Notes under the pieces: model-generated
Database searches by the model: none
What the model saw: only the letters and a program-made list of their open reading frames with translations
What the model was told of the DNA's origin: nothing
Source of the DNA: Campylobacter sp. CN_NE2
Lineage (GTDB): Bacteria; Campylobacterota; Campylobacteria; Campylobacterales; Campylobacteraceae
Assembly (NCBI RefSeq): GCF_027797465.1
Contig: NZ_CP115608.1
Coordinates: 62,001-126,000 of the forward strand
Direction: 5' to 3'
DNA: 64,000 nt
Translations under genes and position numbers: made by a program
Shown here: one piece after another, positions 21,577-31,747 of the stretch
Position numbering within the stretch: position 1 is the first letter of the stretch
Layout of the letters: every line of letters starts with the position of its first letter

Positions 21577-23109
21577 TTATTCCCACTCGATAGTTGCAGG
21601 TGGTTTGGACGAAATATCATAAACTACTCTATTTATGCCTTCTACTTCGTTTATAATGCGGCGTGAGCAGTTTTCTAGCAGGTCGTAAGGAAGACGCGAA
21701 AAACTAGCCGTCATGCCATCGCTTGCATCGACTACGCGGATACAAACTGCATTTTCATAAGTGCGGTTATCGCCCATGACACCGACACTTCGGACATTTA
21801 ATAATACGCAAAATGCCTGCCAAGTTTTATCATACCAACCACTCGATTTTAGCTCTTCTCTTAAAATCACATCGGCTTTGCGAAGTAGCTCTAAATTTGG
21901 CGTATTTACTTCGCCCATAATGCGAATAGCAAGGCCCGGTCCCGGGAAAGGGTGGCGGAATACGACATCTCGCGAAAGTCCAAGTTCAAGCCCTAGCTGG
22001 CGCACTTCGTCTTTGAAAATTTCACGCAATGGCTCGATTAGCTCAAATTTCATCCACTCAGGCAGTCCGCCTACATTGTGATGGCTTTTTATCGTCTTAC
22101 TTGCCCCGCTTGGCGAACTTTCGATCACATCGGTATAAAGTGTGCCTTGTGCTAGATATTTTACATTTTCAAATTTTTTGGCTTCCTTATCAAAAACTTC
22201 GATAAAAGTCTCGCCGATAATTTTGCGTTTAAGCTCAGGCTCAGTTACGCCTTTTAAGCGGCTCAAAAACAGCTCGCTCGCATCGACGCTGATTAAATTT
22301 ACGCCAAGTTTGAGCTTAAACATCTCTTCGACTTGCCTTGCTTCGTTTGTGCGAAGTAGTCCGTTATCTACAAAAACTACAATTAGATTCTCTGGCACTG
22401 CGTGAGCAAGCAGAGCTGCCACCACAGAGCTATCTACGCCGCCACTTACCGCACAAAGGACTTTGTCATTGCCTACTTTTGCTTTGATTTTTGCGATTTG
22501 CTCTTTTGCGAAGCTTCCCATATTCCAAGTGCTTGAAATTCCGCAAATTTTGGAGAAATTTTTAAGCATCGCTGTGCCAAATTCGCTGTGTATGACTTCT
22601 GGGTGAAACTGCATAGCATAAATTTTGCGATTTTCATCGGCAAATACACAATACTCGCTACTTTTTGAAGTCGCTAAAACTTCAAAATTCTTTGGCAAGA
22701 TTTCTACTTTATCGGCATGGCTCATCCACACGACAGAATCGTCCCCAACGCCATCAAAAAGCTGAGAATTTTTAGCGATTTTAAGCTCTGCTCTGCCGTA
22801 TTCTTTGTGGCTTGCAGGTATTACGCTACCGCCAAATTTATGGGCGATTAGCTGCATTCCATAGCAAATCCCAAGTATAGGCAAACCTAAATCAAAAATT
22901 TTCTCATCGCAAAAATAAGCGTCCTTTGCATACACGCTTGCCGGTCCGCCGCTTAAAATCAAGCCTTTTGGGCTTTTTGCTTTGATTTGCTCGATACTTG
23001 CATTAAACGGGATTAACTCGGTATAAACGCCTTGCTCTCTTAGTCTGCGTGCGATTAGCTGAGTGTATTGAGAGCCAAAATCCAAAACTAAAATGTCTGC
23101 TGTTTGCAT
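21577..23109 (-). CDS. guaA: GMP synthase (glutamine-hydrolysing)
   Basis: Converts XMP to GMP with ATP and glutamine, 510 residues. The N-terminal glutaminase has the nucleophile loop ILGICYGMQ and the His/Glu pair HPEVIHSE. The synthetase has the ATP pyrophosphatase loop SGGVDSSV, and the C-terminus ends PPATIEWE, as in intact GuaA proteins. It has its own terminator. Together with guaB at 39 kb it completes the IMP to GMP route. Confidence 0.97.
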   Translation of the reverse strand: MQTADILVLDFGSQYTQLIARRLREQGVYTELIPFNASIEQIKAKSPKGLILSGGPASVYAKDAYFCDEKIFDLGLPILGICYGMQLIAHKFGGSVIPASHKEYGRAELKIAKNSQLFDGVGDDSVVWMSHADKVEILPKNFEVLATSKSSEYCVFADENRKIYAMQFHPEVIHSEFGTAMLKNFSKICGISSTWNMGSFAKEQIAKIKAKVGNDKVLCAVSGGVDSSVVAALLAHAVPENLIVVFVDNGLLRTNEARQVEEMFKLKLGVNLISVDASELFLSRLKGVTEPELKRKIIGETFIEVFDKEAKKFENVKYLAQGTLYTDVIESSPSGASKTIKSHHNVGGLPEWMKFELIEPLREIFKDEVRQLGLELGLSRDVVFRHPFPGPGLAIRIMGEVNTPNLELLRKADVILREELKSSGWYDKTWQAFCVLLNVRSVGVMGDNRTYENAVCIRVVDASDGMTASFSRLPYDLLENCSRRIINEVEGINRVVYDISSKPPATIEWE

Positions 23110-23166
23110 AAAAATTTGTCCTTAAAAATAAAATTTGCAAAGTATAACAAAACTAAACTGAATAAA

Positions 23167-23301
23167 CTATTTGCTTACGCTTTTTGTGGTAGTATCGCCG
23201 TTATAAACAGGCGGAGCTTTATATCCACAGCCACTAAGCAAAACTAAAAATAAAAATGCTAAAATACCAAAATGAAAAGTGCCAAAGAAATTATTTCTCA
23301 T
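23167..23301 (-). CDS. Tiny lipoprotein, LptM-like
   Basis: A 44-residue reading frame: a signal peptide with Arg and Asn at the start, hydrophobic core ILAFLFLVLLSGC and lipobox LSGC, then GYKAPPVYNGDTTTKSVSK. The C-G-x-K-x-P-x-x-Y pattern right after the lipid-modified Cys resembles LptM/YifL, small outer-membrane lipoproteins that help LptD maturation. A possible ribosome-binding site AAGGA lies 11 bases before ATG. Its 5' end overlaps the 5' end of the divergent gene at 23272 by 30 bases. The call rests on pattern only. Confidence 0.6.
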   Translation of the reverse strand: MRNNFFGTFHFGILAFLFLVLLSGCGYKAPPVYNGDTTTKSVSK

Positions 23302-23739
23302 ATTAAAACCGATCCTTTATATACTTCTTTTACCGATAGAGCGGACTTTTTGAACCTTTTTTCGGCGACTCATAAAAGTTTGATTGCCTTTATCTATATA
23401 AAAGAAAATATTTTGATGATAGCTCTAAAACACCCGCTTGGGAAAGTAGAACTAAAAAAAGATAGTAATATAAATTTGATAAAAGACTTATTAAAAATGT
23501 TTGTCAAATTTCGTCCGAATTCGGAATTTGCGAGTGTCAAAGATATAAAATTTTTTGTTGCCGATAGATTTATGGCAAAAAAATACAAATTTAAAAATCC
23601 AAATTTGAGCGAAAAAAAGGAAATTTTGCCATATTTTGAAAAATCAAAGGGCAAATTTAAAAACGATATAAAAGATGAGAAAATTCACGCCATTTTTGAA
23701 GAAATTCGGGGGCTAATCCTTGCTAATAGACGAGATTAA
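23272..23739 (+). CDS. Uncharacterised small protein upstream of uvrC
   Basis: A 155-residue soluble, lysine-rich protein. The segment LIAFIYIKENILMIALKHPLG followed by INLIKDLLKMF (quoted in parts) looks like the strand-helix core of DUF721/DciA-type proteins, but the match is weak. No membrane segment or catalytic motif is visible. It overlaps uvrC by 20 bases, so the two are translated from one message. A gene of similar size stands next to uvrC and guaA in C. jejuni as I recall. Confidence 0.75.
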   Translation: MKSAKEIISHIKTDPLYTSFTDRADFLNLFSATHKSLIAFIYIKENILMIALKHPLGKVELKKDSNINLIKDLLKMFVKFRPNSEFASVKDIKFFVADRFMAKKYKFKNPNLSEKKEILPYFEKSKGKFKNDIKDEKIHAIFEEIRGLILANRRD

Positions 23740-25522
23740 AACTTTGCCGAATTTACCCGGCGTTTATGAATATTTTGATAAAAACGGAAAGCTGCTTTAT
23801 GTCGGCAAGGCAAAGAACCTAAAAAACCGCGTAAAAAGCTACTTTTCTTTTACGCCAAAGCTTTCGCCAAATTCAAAAAACAGCGCACGAATTTGCAAGA
23901 TGATAAGCGAAACAACGCATTTAGAATATATCGTAACGCCAAGCGAAAGTGATGCGTTGATTTTAGAAAATTCATTTATCAAGCAACTTCGCCCAAAATA
24001 CAATATTTTGCTAAGAGATGATAAAACTTATCCATATATTTTTGTAAATTTAAACGATGAATTTCCGCGTTTTGAAATCACAAGAAAGCTTGTAAAAGGC
24101 TCGAATATAAAATATTTTGGACCATATTTTCGTGGCGGACGAGAAATTTTAGAAATTTTATATATGAAATTTGCTCTCGTGCAAAAAAAATCGTGCATAA
24201 AAGCCAAAAAAGCTTGTTTATTTCATCAAATCGGGCGTTGCAAGGCACCATGCGAAAATAAAATTTCAAAAGATGAGTATGCAAAAATCGTGCAAAATGC
24301 CTTAAATGCACTGAAAAATCCACAAAGCATGATACCTGATTTATTAAATTTAATGATGAAATATGCCGAAAACGAAAACTACGAAGAAGCGGCCGGGATT
24401 AGGGATAAAATCGAAATTTTAAAAGATATTGAGATTAAAACCCAAGTTGATTTGGCTAAGCTTGATGATTTCGAAGTAATTGCGGTAAATTCACACTCAG
24501 ATTTGATTTGTGCGGTGCATTTTAGTGTGCGTGGTGGAAAAATCGCTTCATCAAATTCAAATATCATAAACTGCAAAAATGCTGATTTTAGCGATATTAA
24601 AAGCGTTTATACGCAAGTTATTTTAGATTCTTTTCCACAGGATTCGCCGATTGCGAGCACAAAAATTTATGTTTATGACGAATTTGACGATAATGAGCTA
24701 GTGGCTGAAATTTTATCTAACAGACACGGGCGAAATTTTAAAATCATAACGCCAAAAATGGGGGAAAAACGGAGAATTTGCGAGATTGCATATCAAAACT
24801 GCGAAATAAATATAAATAAGCATTTAAAAACGCATAATTTTGAATTTCAAAATGAGTTAAAAGAGTATTTTGATTTAGAAAATTTGCCGATAAATATAGA
24901 AATTTTTGATAATTCGCACATGTTTGGAACTGCGCCTGTGGGGGCTATGGTGGCGTGGAGCGGGGATAAATTTGATAAATCAAAATATCGCCACGCTCAT
25001 TTAAGCTCAAACAATGATTACGATCAAATGTTGGAATTTTTAAGCGAACGGGCAAAACGCTTTGAGAAGCTCTCTCCGCCTGATTTGTGGCTGATTGACG
25101 GCGGAACTGCGCTTTTAAAGTTGGCTAGTGATATAATAGCAAGTAGCGGTGTAAATGTCGATATAATCGCAATCTCAAAAGAAAAAATTGATTCAAAAGC
25201 TCATCGTGCAAAAGGGTCGGCAAAAGATAAAATTTGCACCAAAAACGGCGTTTTTTCACTTTCAACCGATGATAAAAAATTGCAATTTTTTCAAAAATTA
25301 AGAGATGAAGCACACCGTTTTGCCATTTCTTTTCATCAAAAAACAAAGAAAAAACAGGATTTACAAAGCTCAAAACTTGTAAATTTGGGAATTTCGCAAG
25401 GAAAATTAAAAAAATTATTAGATTTTTACGGAAGTTTTGAAAGTATCTATTTGGCGAGTTTTGATGAGATAAAATCGCTCACAGATACAAAAACAGCAGA
25501 AAAATTATTTAAAAATCGTTAA
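23720..25522 (+). CDS. uvrC: UvrABC system protein C
   Basis: Nucleotide excision repair nuclease that makes both incisions, 600 residues. The N-terminal GIY-YIG domain has LPGVYEYFDKNGKLLYVGKAK and KNRVKSYF (3' incision); the UVR motif YAENENYEEAAGIRDKI binds UvrB; the RNase H-like domain has IEIFDNSHMFG and WLIDGG (5' incision); one helix-hairpin-helix region closes the protein. It starts with TTG inside the preceding gene. Confidence 0.96.
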   Translation: MLIDEIKTLPNLPGVYEYFDKNGKLLYVGKAKNLKNRVKSYFSFTPKLSPNSKNSARICKMISETTHLEYIVTPSESDALILENSFIKQLRPKYNILLRDDKTYPYIFVNLNDEFPRFEITRKLVKGSNIKYFGPYFRGGREILEILYMKFALVQKKSCIKAKKACLFHQIGRCKAPCENKISKDEYAKIVQNALNALKNPQSMIPDLLNLMMKYAENENYEEAAGIRDKIEILKDIEIKTQVDLAKLDDFEVIAVNSHSDLICAVHFSVRGGKIASSNSNIINCKNADFSDIKSVYTQVILDSFPQDSPIASTKIYVYDEFDDNELVAEILSNRHGRNFKIITPKMGEKRRICEIAYQNCEININKHLKTHNFEFQNELKEYFDLENLPINIEIFDNSHMFGTAPVGAMVAWSGDKFDKSKYRHAHLSSNNDYDQMLEFLSERAKRFEKLSPPDLWLIDGGTALLKLASDIIASSGVNVDIIAISKEKIDSKAHRAKGSAKDKICTKNGVFSLSTDDKKLQFFQKLRDEAHRFAISFHQKTKKKQDLQSSKLVNLGISQGKLKKLLDFYGSFESIYLASFDEIKSLTDTKTAEKLFKNR

Positions 25523-25729
25523 AATATCGCTAAAACAAAGCTTTCTTTAAAGTTACTTGAAGTAAAATTAACTTGTCGGTTTGTATATGAGCATTTTTGT
25601 GTGCTTTTTGAAGTTTTAAATCGCAAATTTACACCTATGTTAGCATTTGTGTAGATGAGATTTAATTTGGTTTTTTAAAATATTAGAATTTAAACTAAAA
25701 TTTGCATTTTTGCAAGGTAAGGATCAAAT

Positions 25730-28700
25730 ATGAAACTTAACACTTCCAGTTCATTGTTTCTCATCAGCGGTATTCCGCTTATGATTGTTTTCGTCTTTGC
25801 GTCTTGGTATCTTTACACTGCGGTTGTAGATTACTCAAAGGCTGAGGGTCTGAACGAACAGGTTCGGATGAATGAAAAGATCGAAAAGGTTATGGAAAAT
25901 TTAGGTAGAGAACGAGGCTTAACAGCTGCGTTTTTGGCTAGTGGTAGAAATATAGGTGGCGGTGAGATTTTACACACCCAAAGGATACAAACAAACGAAG
26001 CTATCAGGGAATTTGAGAATTTTAAAAACCAAAATACTAGAAATGCCTTGTTAGATTTCTTTGACAAAAAATCTACTGTTGCCATAAATGCAGAGAATGA
26101 GATTGCTGATGAATTAACAAAACTTATCGGTATTAGAGCTAATATCGATGGAGAAAAAGTTTCATTTGGTGAAGTGTTCCAAACTTATTTTCAAAAGATT
26201 GATAATGCATTTCTAAGATCGCAAGCAGCCATTAGTGAAAAACTGGTAACTACTGATATTACGGCTCTTGCTCTTACGCTACTAAATACATCAACTGCGA
26301 TGATATCGATTGCTGGCGAACGGGACTATGTTATCGAACATATAGTTTCAAATAATGCTGTAAATTCTGAACAACTTAGACAATGGAACGATTATAGCCT
26401 AAGAAGTTCGCTTCCTGTATATCAACTTTTACCTGATTCGGCTACAAAAGATGAGATATTAAAGATTGTAAATAGTGTTGAAACCCAAAATGTATTAAAT
26501 GAAGTTGCTCAATTGGATGCTCAATTGCAAAATGAGGCACTTGAAGGTGATTATTCGGTCTCTTTTATCGAATGGTTTACTATTATGACTCAAAAATATA
26601 AAGTCGCAGATGATATTGTAGATAAACTATACGATGAATTTGACGCACAAGTAACTGCGTATCAAGCTGAAAAACAACAACAACTTATCATAGCATTAAC
26701 TCTTTGGATTTTAGCTGTATTGCTTGGTATCTTTGCCTATGGTGTTGCTAGAAATTTCAGAAATAACATTAAACAACTTGGCACCGTTCTTAACCGAATC
26801 GGTGAGCTTTCTGACCAAGATGAAATCGTTGATATTCAAACAAGTGAAGGTATTACAAAAGCGTATGCACTTATCCAAGATGCTTTGGATTTGGTTGCTT
26901 ACCAAAAAACAGTGGCAGAAGATGCAAACAAAGCAAAATCTATCTTCCTTGCGAATATGTCTCACGAAATTCGAACCCCGCTTAACGGTATTATTGGTTT
27001 TACGGAGCTTCTTAAAAATACAGATTTGGACGAAGAAAAACGAGACTATGTCGATACGATTGAAAAATCATCAGAGAACCTATTAACCATTATTAATAAC
27101 ATTCTTGATGTTTCTAAAATCGAAAGCAACAAAGTTGAGCTTGAAGATATTTTATTTAACCCTATTCAAGATTTCGAAAGTGCGGTTGAGATTTATGTTG
27201 CAAAAGCAGCAGAGAAAAATATCGATATCTTACTATATATCGATCCTAGCCTTGTTCATCACCTATATGGTGATATTACTAAGATTAAAGAAGTTCTTAT
27301 TAATCTTATGTCAAATGCCGTTAAATTTACGCCTGAACAAGGTAAGATTATGGTTGAAATAGTAAGAAACCCTAGTGAAAATCCTGGTGAAGCAGTTGTA
27401 ACATTTAGCGTTGAAGATACCGGTATTGGTATTTCAGAAGATAAATTAGCAAATGTATTTAATGCTTTCTCGCAAGCAGATTCTACTATTACAAGAAAAT
27501 ACGGTGGAACTGGTCTAGGACTAACCATTTCATCTAAATATGTTGCGATGATGGGTGGCAAGTTAGATGTCAAATCGACAGTTGGAAAAGGAACAAGATT
27601 CTTCTTTACGCTAGCATTTAAAGAAACCCAAAAATCAAATGCCGATGTAATGTTTGATAATGTAAAATTATTTAACTTTGCGTTGCTAACAGATGAAAGC
27701 GATAGTATGTATAATTCTATCGTTAAAAATTATATTGAAAATCTTGGTGGTCAAATTAGTATCTATCAAACCAATGCTGAATTTAGAACTGCACTTAATA
27801 ATAATAAAGTAAATGCGGTAATGGGTAGATTTAAAAACTATGCTGAGTTAAATAGAGTAACAAATTTACCTGTTGTTTTGACACTAAAACCAAAAGAACT
27901 ACAAAGTATTAATATCAATAATAGTGCAGTATTTACACTATCTGAGCCTGTAAATATCACTAAATTGATGAAAACAATCGAAAAGATTATAAAATCAAAT
28001 CTTGCTCCAAAAGGTGGCGTGATAGCTTCTGCTCAAAATGCTGCTCAAAGATCTGATGCTGCGGCTAATGATTTAAGAAATATTTTACAAAGTAGAAGAC
28101 AGCAAGAAGAAAACTTTATGTCATCTTCTGTCATAGAAGAGCCTATTATATCTACTTCAGCAACCACTACGGCTAGTAGCATTGTTTCTCCTGCGATTGA
28201 AGAGCCTAAACCTAGTGTAGTAGAAAGTAATACTCTTGATTTAGATGATTTACCTAATATAGATATTTTTGCTAAAAAAGAAGAGCCGATAGTAGAAGAA
28301 GCAAAAGTAGAAATCAAAGAAGAGACAAATTATCTACTAGATGAAGATGGCGAAGATATGAGTATACCTGTGATGGAGGTGCCAAAAGCAGTCGTTGAAG
28401 AGCCTGTCGTTAAGGTTGTTGAGCCTGAGCCGATAGTTGAGCCGATTGCAGAAAAAGTTGAAGAATTTATAGCACCTGTAATCGAAGAACCTGCTATCCA
28501 AGCTATTGTTGAGCCTGAACCAGCAATAGCACCTATTGTTGAAGAACCTATTGTTCAAAAAGTAATGGTTGAGCCTGAACCGATAGTTGAGCCGATTATA
28601 GAAAAGATTGAAGAGCCTATCGTTGAAGAATCAAAAGAAGTAGTAGAAGCGGTTGAAGAAGTTGTTGCTCCTGCACCAGAAGTAGTAATCGAAGAACCTA

Positions 28701-29938
28701 TAACTCCTCCTGAGCCTGTGTTTGAAACTGTTATTGTTGAAGAAACAATCATGGTAGATGAAGAAGTCGAAGAGCCTGTAACTATCTACGAAGAAGTTCA
28801 ACAAAGCGAAACCATTATGGAAGAAGTCGAAGTCGAAGTCGAAGAAGAAGTCGAAGTTCCTGATGATAGTGCTCCTGCACCAGCAGTAGGCGATCCAAAT
28901 GTTCCATTAGTTAATAGAAAGTACAATGCAAATATCTTGATTGCGGAAGATAATGAAATTAACCAAAAACTTATGAAACATACGCTAAACAGCTTTGAGA
29001 TGAATGTTACTATTGTTGAAAATGGTTTATTGGCACTAGAAGCTAGAAAAGCAAATGATTTTGATTTGGTATTTATGGATATTTCTATGCCTGTTATGGA
29101 TGGTGTTGAAGCTACTAAACAAATTAAGCAATACGAGACAGAAAATGGCTTAAAACATGTTCCTATTGTTGCGGTTACGGCAAATGCACTTAAAGGCGAT
29201 AGAGAAAAATTTATGGGTGCGGGACTTGATGAATACTGCACAAAACCAATCAAAAAGGATATTTTAGCTGGTATGCTCGACCATTTTGTTGGTAATAAAC
29301 GCTCAGATGGCGGAGCCGGTGCTACTGCTCCAAGCAATGCAACCAAAAAAGTAAAAGTTAAAAAACTTGTCAAAAAGCAAGTTCCAAAAACTGTTGTAAA
29401 AACTGTTAAAGTTCCAAAAACTGTAATGCAAAAGGTTATAAAACAAAAACCTGTTGTAGTTAAAAAAGAAATTCAAGTCGAAAGACCTGCTTCAAGTGTG
29501 GCGCCAAAAGTTACAAAAGCTTTTGTTAGCGAACCGATTAACGCGCAAGCGGTAGTTGAACAAAGTGTCGCTACGAATTCGGCTCCTGCAAAGGATATTT
29601 TGATTTGTAAAAATAGTATCATGGAGAGTAAAATTTTCGGAAGTATTTTGAAACATACATATCAAGATGTTGATATTGTTTCGAATTTTGATGAATTGCT
29701 AAAACAAATTGTCAATGAAAATTATAAGCTCGTTATGGTTGATAAAAAGCTAAGTGGATTTGATGCTGATAAACTAGCAGATACTATCCTTCAACATAAC
29801 AAGGCTAGCGAAGTCAAATTAAGATCTGTTGTGTTTGCAGATCCGGAAGATGGCACATTTGGCGGTAAATTTAATGAAGTTATGAAATATAGTATAACAA
29901 AAGCTGATTTAGAGAAATTAGCCAAAAAATTTATATAA
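25730..29938 (+). CDS. Giant hybrid sensor kinase with NIT sensor and three receiver-like modules
   Basis: A 1402-residue inner-membrane protein. Order: helix 1 (about 10-30); periplasmic nitrate/nitrite-sensing (NIT) type domain (about 45-300) with the hallmark [15 protein letters not shown]; helix 2 (318-340); HisKA with His412 in [15 protein letters not shown]; ATPase domain with VEDTGIGIS and [10 protein letters not shown] (to about 635); a degenerate receiver (645-765); an acidic Glu/Pro/Val linker (about 800-1058) with repeated [10 protein letters not shown]; a true receiver with Asp1117 in [12 protein letters not shown] and TKP; a basic Lys/Val/Pro linker (about 1200-1260); and a second degenerate receiver to the end. 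The NIT call suggests sensing of nitrate or nitrite; the ligand is not proven. A stand-alone receiver follows 12 bases later. Confidence 0.9.
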   Translation: MKLNTSSSLFLISGIPLMIVFVFASWYLYTAVVDYSKAEGLNEQVRMNEKIEKVMENLGRERGLTAAFLASGRNIGGGEILHTQRIQTNEAIREFENFKNQNTRNALLDFFDKKSTVAINAENEIADELTKLIGIRANIDGEKVSFGEVFQTYFQKIDNAFLRSQAAISEKLVTTDITALALTLLNTSTAMISIAGERDYVIEHIVSNNAVNSEQLRQWNDYSLRSSLPVYQLLPDSATKDEILKIVNSVETQNVLNEVAQLDAQLQNEALEGDYSVSFIEWFTIMTQKYKVADDIVDKLYDEFDAQVTAYQAEKQQQLIIALTLWILAVLLGIFAYGVARNFRNNIKQLGTVLNRIGELSDQDEIVDIQTSEGITKAYALIQDALDLVAYQKTVAEDANKAKSIFLANMSHEIRTPLNGIIGFTELLKNTDLDEEKRDYVDTIEKSSENLLTIINNILDVSKIESNKVELEDILFNPIQDFESAVEIYVAKAAEKNIDILLYIDPSLVHHLYGDITKIKEVLINLMSNAVKFTPEQGKIMVEIVRNPSENPGEAVVTFSVEDTGIGISEDKLANVFNAFSQADSTITRKYGGTGLGLTISSKYVAMMGGKLDVKSTVGKGTRFFFTLAFKETQKSNADVMFDNVKLFNFALLTDESDSMYNSIVKNYIENLGGQISIYQTNAEFRTALNNNKVNAVMGRFKNYAELNRVTNLPVVLTLKPKELQSININNSAVFTLSEPVNITKLMKTIEKIIKSNLAPKGGVIASAQNAAQRSDAAANDLRNILQSRRQQEENFMSSSVIEEPIISTSATTTASSIVSPAIEEPKPSVVESNTLDLDDLPNIDIFAKKEEPIVEEAKVEIKEETNYLLDEDGEDMSIPVMEVPKAVVEEPVVKVVEPEPIVEPIAEKVEEFIAPVIEEPAIQAIVEPEPAIAPIVEEPIVQKVMVEPEPIVEPIIEKIEEPIVEESKEVVEAVEEVVAPAPEVVIEEPITPPEPVFETVIVEETIMVDEEVEEPVTIYEEVQQSETIMEEVEVEVEEEVEVPDDSAPAPAVGDPNVPLVNRKYNANILIAEDNEINQKLMKHTLNSFEMNVTIVENGLLALEARKANDFDLVFMDISMPVMDGVEATKQIKQYETENGLKHVPIVAVTANALKGDREKFMGAGLDEYCTKPIKKDILAGMLDHFVGNKRSDGGAGATAPSNATKKVKVKKLVKKQVPKTVVKTVKVPKTVMQKVIKQKPVVVKKEIQVERPASSVAPKVTKAFVSEPINAQAVVEQSVATNSAPAKDILICKNSIMESKIFGSILKHTYQDVDIVSNFDELLKQIVNENYKLVMVDKKLSGFDADKLADTILQHNKASEVKLRSVVFADPEDGTFGGKFNEVMKYSITKADLEKLAKKFI

Positions 29939-29950
29939 TGGGACAGAAAT

Positions 29951-30334
29951 ATGAGAAACATTAAAATTTTAGCAGTTGATGACGACGCTATCAACTTGAA
30001 ACTTTTGGAAGTTATGCTTAAAAAGTATGGCAGAGTTGATGAAATCGTCAAAGCTGCCAATGGTCTTGAAGCATTAAGTATTTTGGAGAACAGGCCGGAC
30101 ATTGATCTTATTTTGCTTGACATAGTTATGCCGGTTATGAACGGGCTTGAATTCCTAGATAACCTTCATGCTAGGGACGAAGTCGCTCACATACCTGTTA
30201 TCGTCCTAACGACAGATGAAACAGCGAAAAGAGAAGCACTAAATAAAGGTGCTTATGACTTTATGACAAAGCCTGTTTATGACAAGGATTTAGCTCGCAA
30301 ACTTGATGATGTTATGAATATCATCGCAGATTAG
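29951..30334 (+). CDS. Single-domain response regulator
   Basis: A 127-residue CheY-like receiver without output domain. It has the acidic pocket VDDDAIN (residues 9-11), phospho-acceptor Asp57 in LILLDIVMPVMNG, the switch Thr in VIVLTTDE and Lys in MTKPVYD. It follows the hybrid kinase by 12 bases and is almost certainly its partner, receiving phosphate directly or by relay. Its target is unknown: it could act on a protein, for example in motility or metabolism, because it carries no DNA-binding part. Confidence 0.92.
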   Translation: MRNIKILAVDDDAINLKLLEVMLKKYGRVDEIVKAANGLEALSILENRPDIDLILLDIVMPVMNGLEFLDNLHARDEVAHIPVIVLTTDETAKREALNKGAYDFMTKPVYDKDLARKLDDVMNIIAD

Positions 30335-30370
30335 AATTTAGGCTGGTTCTCAGCCTAAATTTTTTATTTT
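30335..30370 (+). terminator. Terminator after the response regulator
   Basis: AATTTAGGCT / AGCCTAAATT, 10 bp perfect stem with loop GGTTCTC, followed by TTTTTATTTT. Confidence 0.9.
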
Positions 30371-30390
30371 CCCTACAATTTTATTTTTTT

Positions 30391-30467
30391 GTCCTCGTAG
30401 CTCAGTAGGATAGAGCGCAAAATTCCTAATTTTGAGGCCACAGGTTCGAATCCTGTCGGGGATACCA
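30391..30467 (+). tRNA. tRNA-Arg (anticodon CCT)
   Basis: A 77-base cloverleaf with encoded CCA. Acceptor stem GTCCTCG / CGGGGAT, D-arm AGCTCAGTAGGATAGAGC, anticodon stem CAAAA / TTTTG with loop TTCCTAA (anticodon CCT, codon AGG), and T-arm with GGTTCGAATCC. Confidence 0.95.
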
Positions 30468-30625
30468 TTATTTTCCATTTGAAATATTGTTGCCAACTAA
30501 ATAAAGCGTATAATATATAAAACATCTAGAATTTTAAGTAAATTTATTAAATATTATCAATTACGCAAAATAATTAAGGAATTTTGTGCTAAAATCTAAT
30601 GATTTTAACTTTAAAGGATATTAAA

Positions 30626-31507
30626 ATGAAATGGCGTGGTGGCAATCAAAGCTTAAATGTCGATGACAAAAGAGCTAGTTCAGGTGGTGGCGGTGGGATA
30701 AATCTTGCCTTGTTGATTCCGATTGTAAAATTTTTGATAAAAACTAAATTTGGTAGAATTATCCTTTTAGTGGGCGTCGTAGCAGCGTTTTTAGGTTTTA
30801 ATCCTTTAAATCTTTTAAATTTCTCTGCCATTGGCGGTAATGCAGGTGCTTCAAAATTCCAAAACACACAAGCCGATCAAGAAGCAAAAGACTTTGTCGC
30901 TACCGTCTTAAAACAGACAGAAGATACTTGGGGAGCGATTTTTTCGCGCCATAATGCAAGATATGTAGAGCCAAAATTGTTACTTTTTCACGGAGCGATT
31001 AATAGCGGTTGTGGCTATGCAAGCTCACAAGTAGGACCATTTTACTGCCCTGTTGATACAAAAATTTACCTAGATACGGACTTTTTTAGCGATTTAGCAA
31101 AAAATCATAACGCAGCAGGCGATTTCGCACAAGGTTATGTCATCGCCCACGAAGTCGGACACCATGTGCAAAATTTGCTAGGAATTTTAAGCAATGCCGA
31201 TAAATTAAAAGCTAGAACAAACGAATCTGGCGCAAATGCGATTCAGGTCAAAGTCGAGCTTCAAGCCGATTGTTTTGCCGGAATTTGGGGACATAATCAA
31301 TACAAAATTTTAGAAGACGGCGACTTGGAAGAAGCTCTAAATGCCGCCACGATGATAGGCGATGATACCTTGCAAAAAAAGGCTCGTGGCTATGTGGTGC
31401 CTGATTCTTTTACGCACGGAAGCGGCAAAGATAGAAAAGAGTGGTTTTATAAAGGCTTTAAAACAGGCGATTTGAATGCGTGTTTGACGGGCTTGGAGAG
31501 TTGGTAA
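30626..31507 (+). CDS. YpfJ-family putative neutral zinc metallopeptidase
   Basis: A 293-residue protein of the YpfJ/neutral zinc metallopeptidase family. The N-terminus starts KWRGGNQSLNVDDKR, a family signature, followed by a Gly stretch and a membrane helix (about residues 44-58). The C-terminal domain has the zinc motif HEVGHH (His175) and downstream QADCFAGIWG, which supplies the third zinc ligand region. It contains several cysteines (SGCGYASS, FYCPVD), suggesting a periplasmic domain. Physiological substrates are unknown. ATG 30626 has AAAGGA upstream; the longer start at 30599 does not. Confidence 0.92.
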   Translation: MKWRGGNQSLNVDDKRASSGGGGGINLALLIPIVKFLIKTKFGRIILLVGVVAAFLGFNPLNLLNFSAIGGNAGASKFQNTQADQEAKDFVATVLKQTEDTWGAIFSRHNARYVEPKLLLFHGAINSGCGYASSQVGPFYCPVDTKIYLDTDFFSDLAKNHNAAGDFAQGYVIAHEVGHHVQNLLGILSNADKLKARTNESGANAIQVKVELQADCFAGIWGHNQYKILEDGDLEEALNAATMIGDDTLQKKARGYVVPDSFTHGSGKDRKEWFYKGFKTGDLNACLTGLESW

Positions 31508-31551
31508 ATTATGAATTTTAGTAAATTTAGCGAATTTGGCGAATTTTTGCG

Positions 31552-31569
31552 ACCCTGCACGGGTTTTTT
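31552..31569 (+). terminator. Weak terminator candidate after the metallopeptidase gene
   Basis: ACCC-TGCAC-GGGT short stem followed by TTTTT. The stem is only 4 bp, so the call is uncertain. Confidence 0.35.
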
Positions 31570-31633
31570 GATTTGAAATTGAAACGAGCCTAGCTTTTTC
31601 GTCACGCAAACTCGGACAGACAAATTTAGTATT

Positions 31634-31731
31634 GTAGGGTGGGCATCCTTGCCCACCAAAACAAAAATCGCTTCTTGTGATAACGATGGAAAGAAAATTT
31701 AAATTTTGGTGGGCAAGGATGCCCACCCTAC
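31634..31731. repeat. Palindromic repeat, GTAGGGTGGGC family, copy D (perfect terminal inverted repeats)
   Basis: The left end at 31634-31657 and the right end at 31708-31731 are exact reverse complements over 24 bases, beginning GTAGGGTGGGCATCC and ending GGATGCCCACCCTAC. The 50 bases between are A/T-rich and differ from the linkers of copies A-C. Each end is itself a small hairpin. It lies next to the unknown exported protein gene at 31748. Confidence 0.92.
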
Positions 31732-31747
31732 GAAGCTACGATAATAC

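Noticed and set aside
28400-28860. TonB-like protein suggested by the Pro/Glu-rich repeats
   Set aside because: The region is in frame between a histidine kinase and a receiver domain; no TonB C-terminal domain is present.
28045-29373. Long minus-strand frames opposite the hybrid kinase, rich in Ser/Thr/Ile
   Set aside because: They are mirror images of the Glu/Pro/Val-coding repeats and have no start signals.
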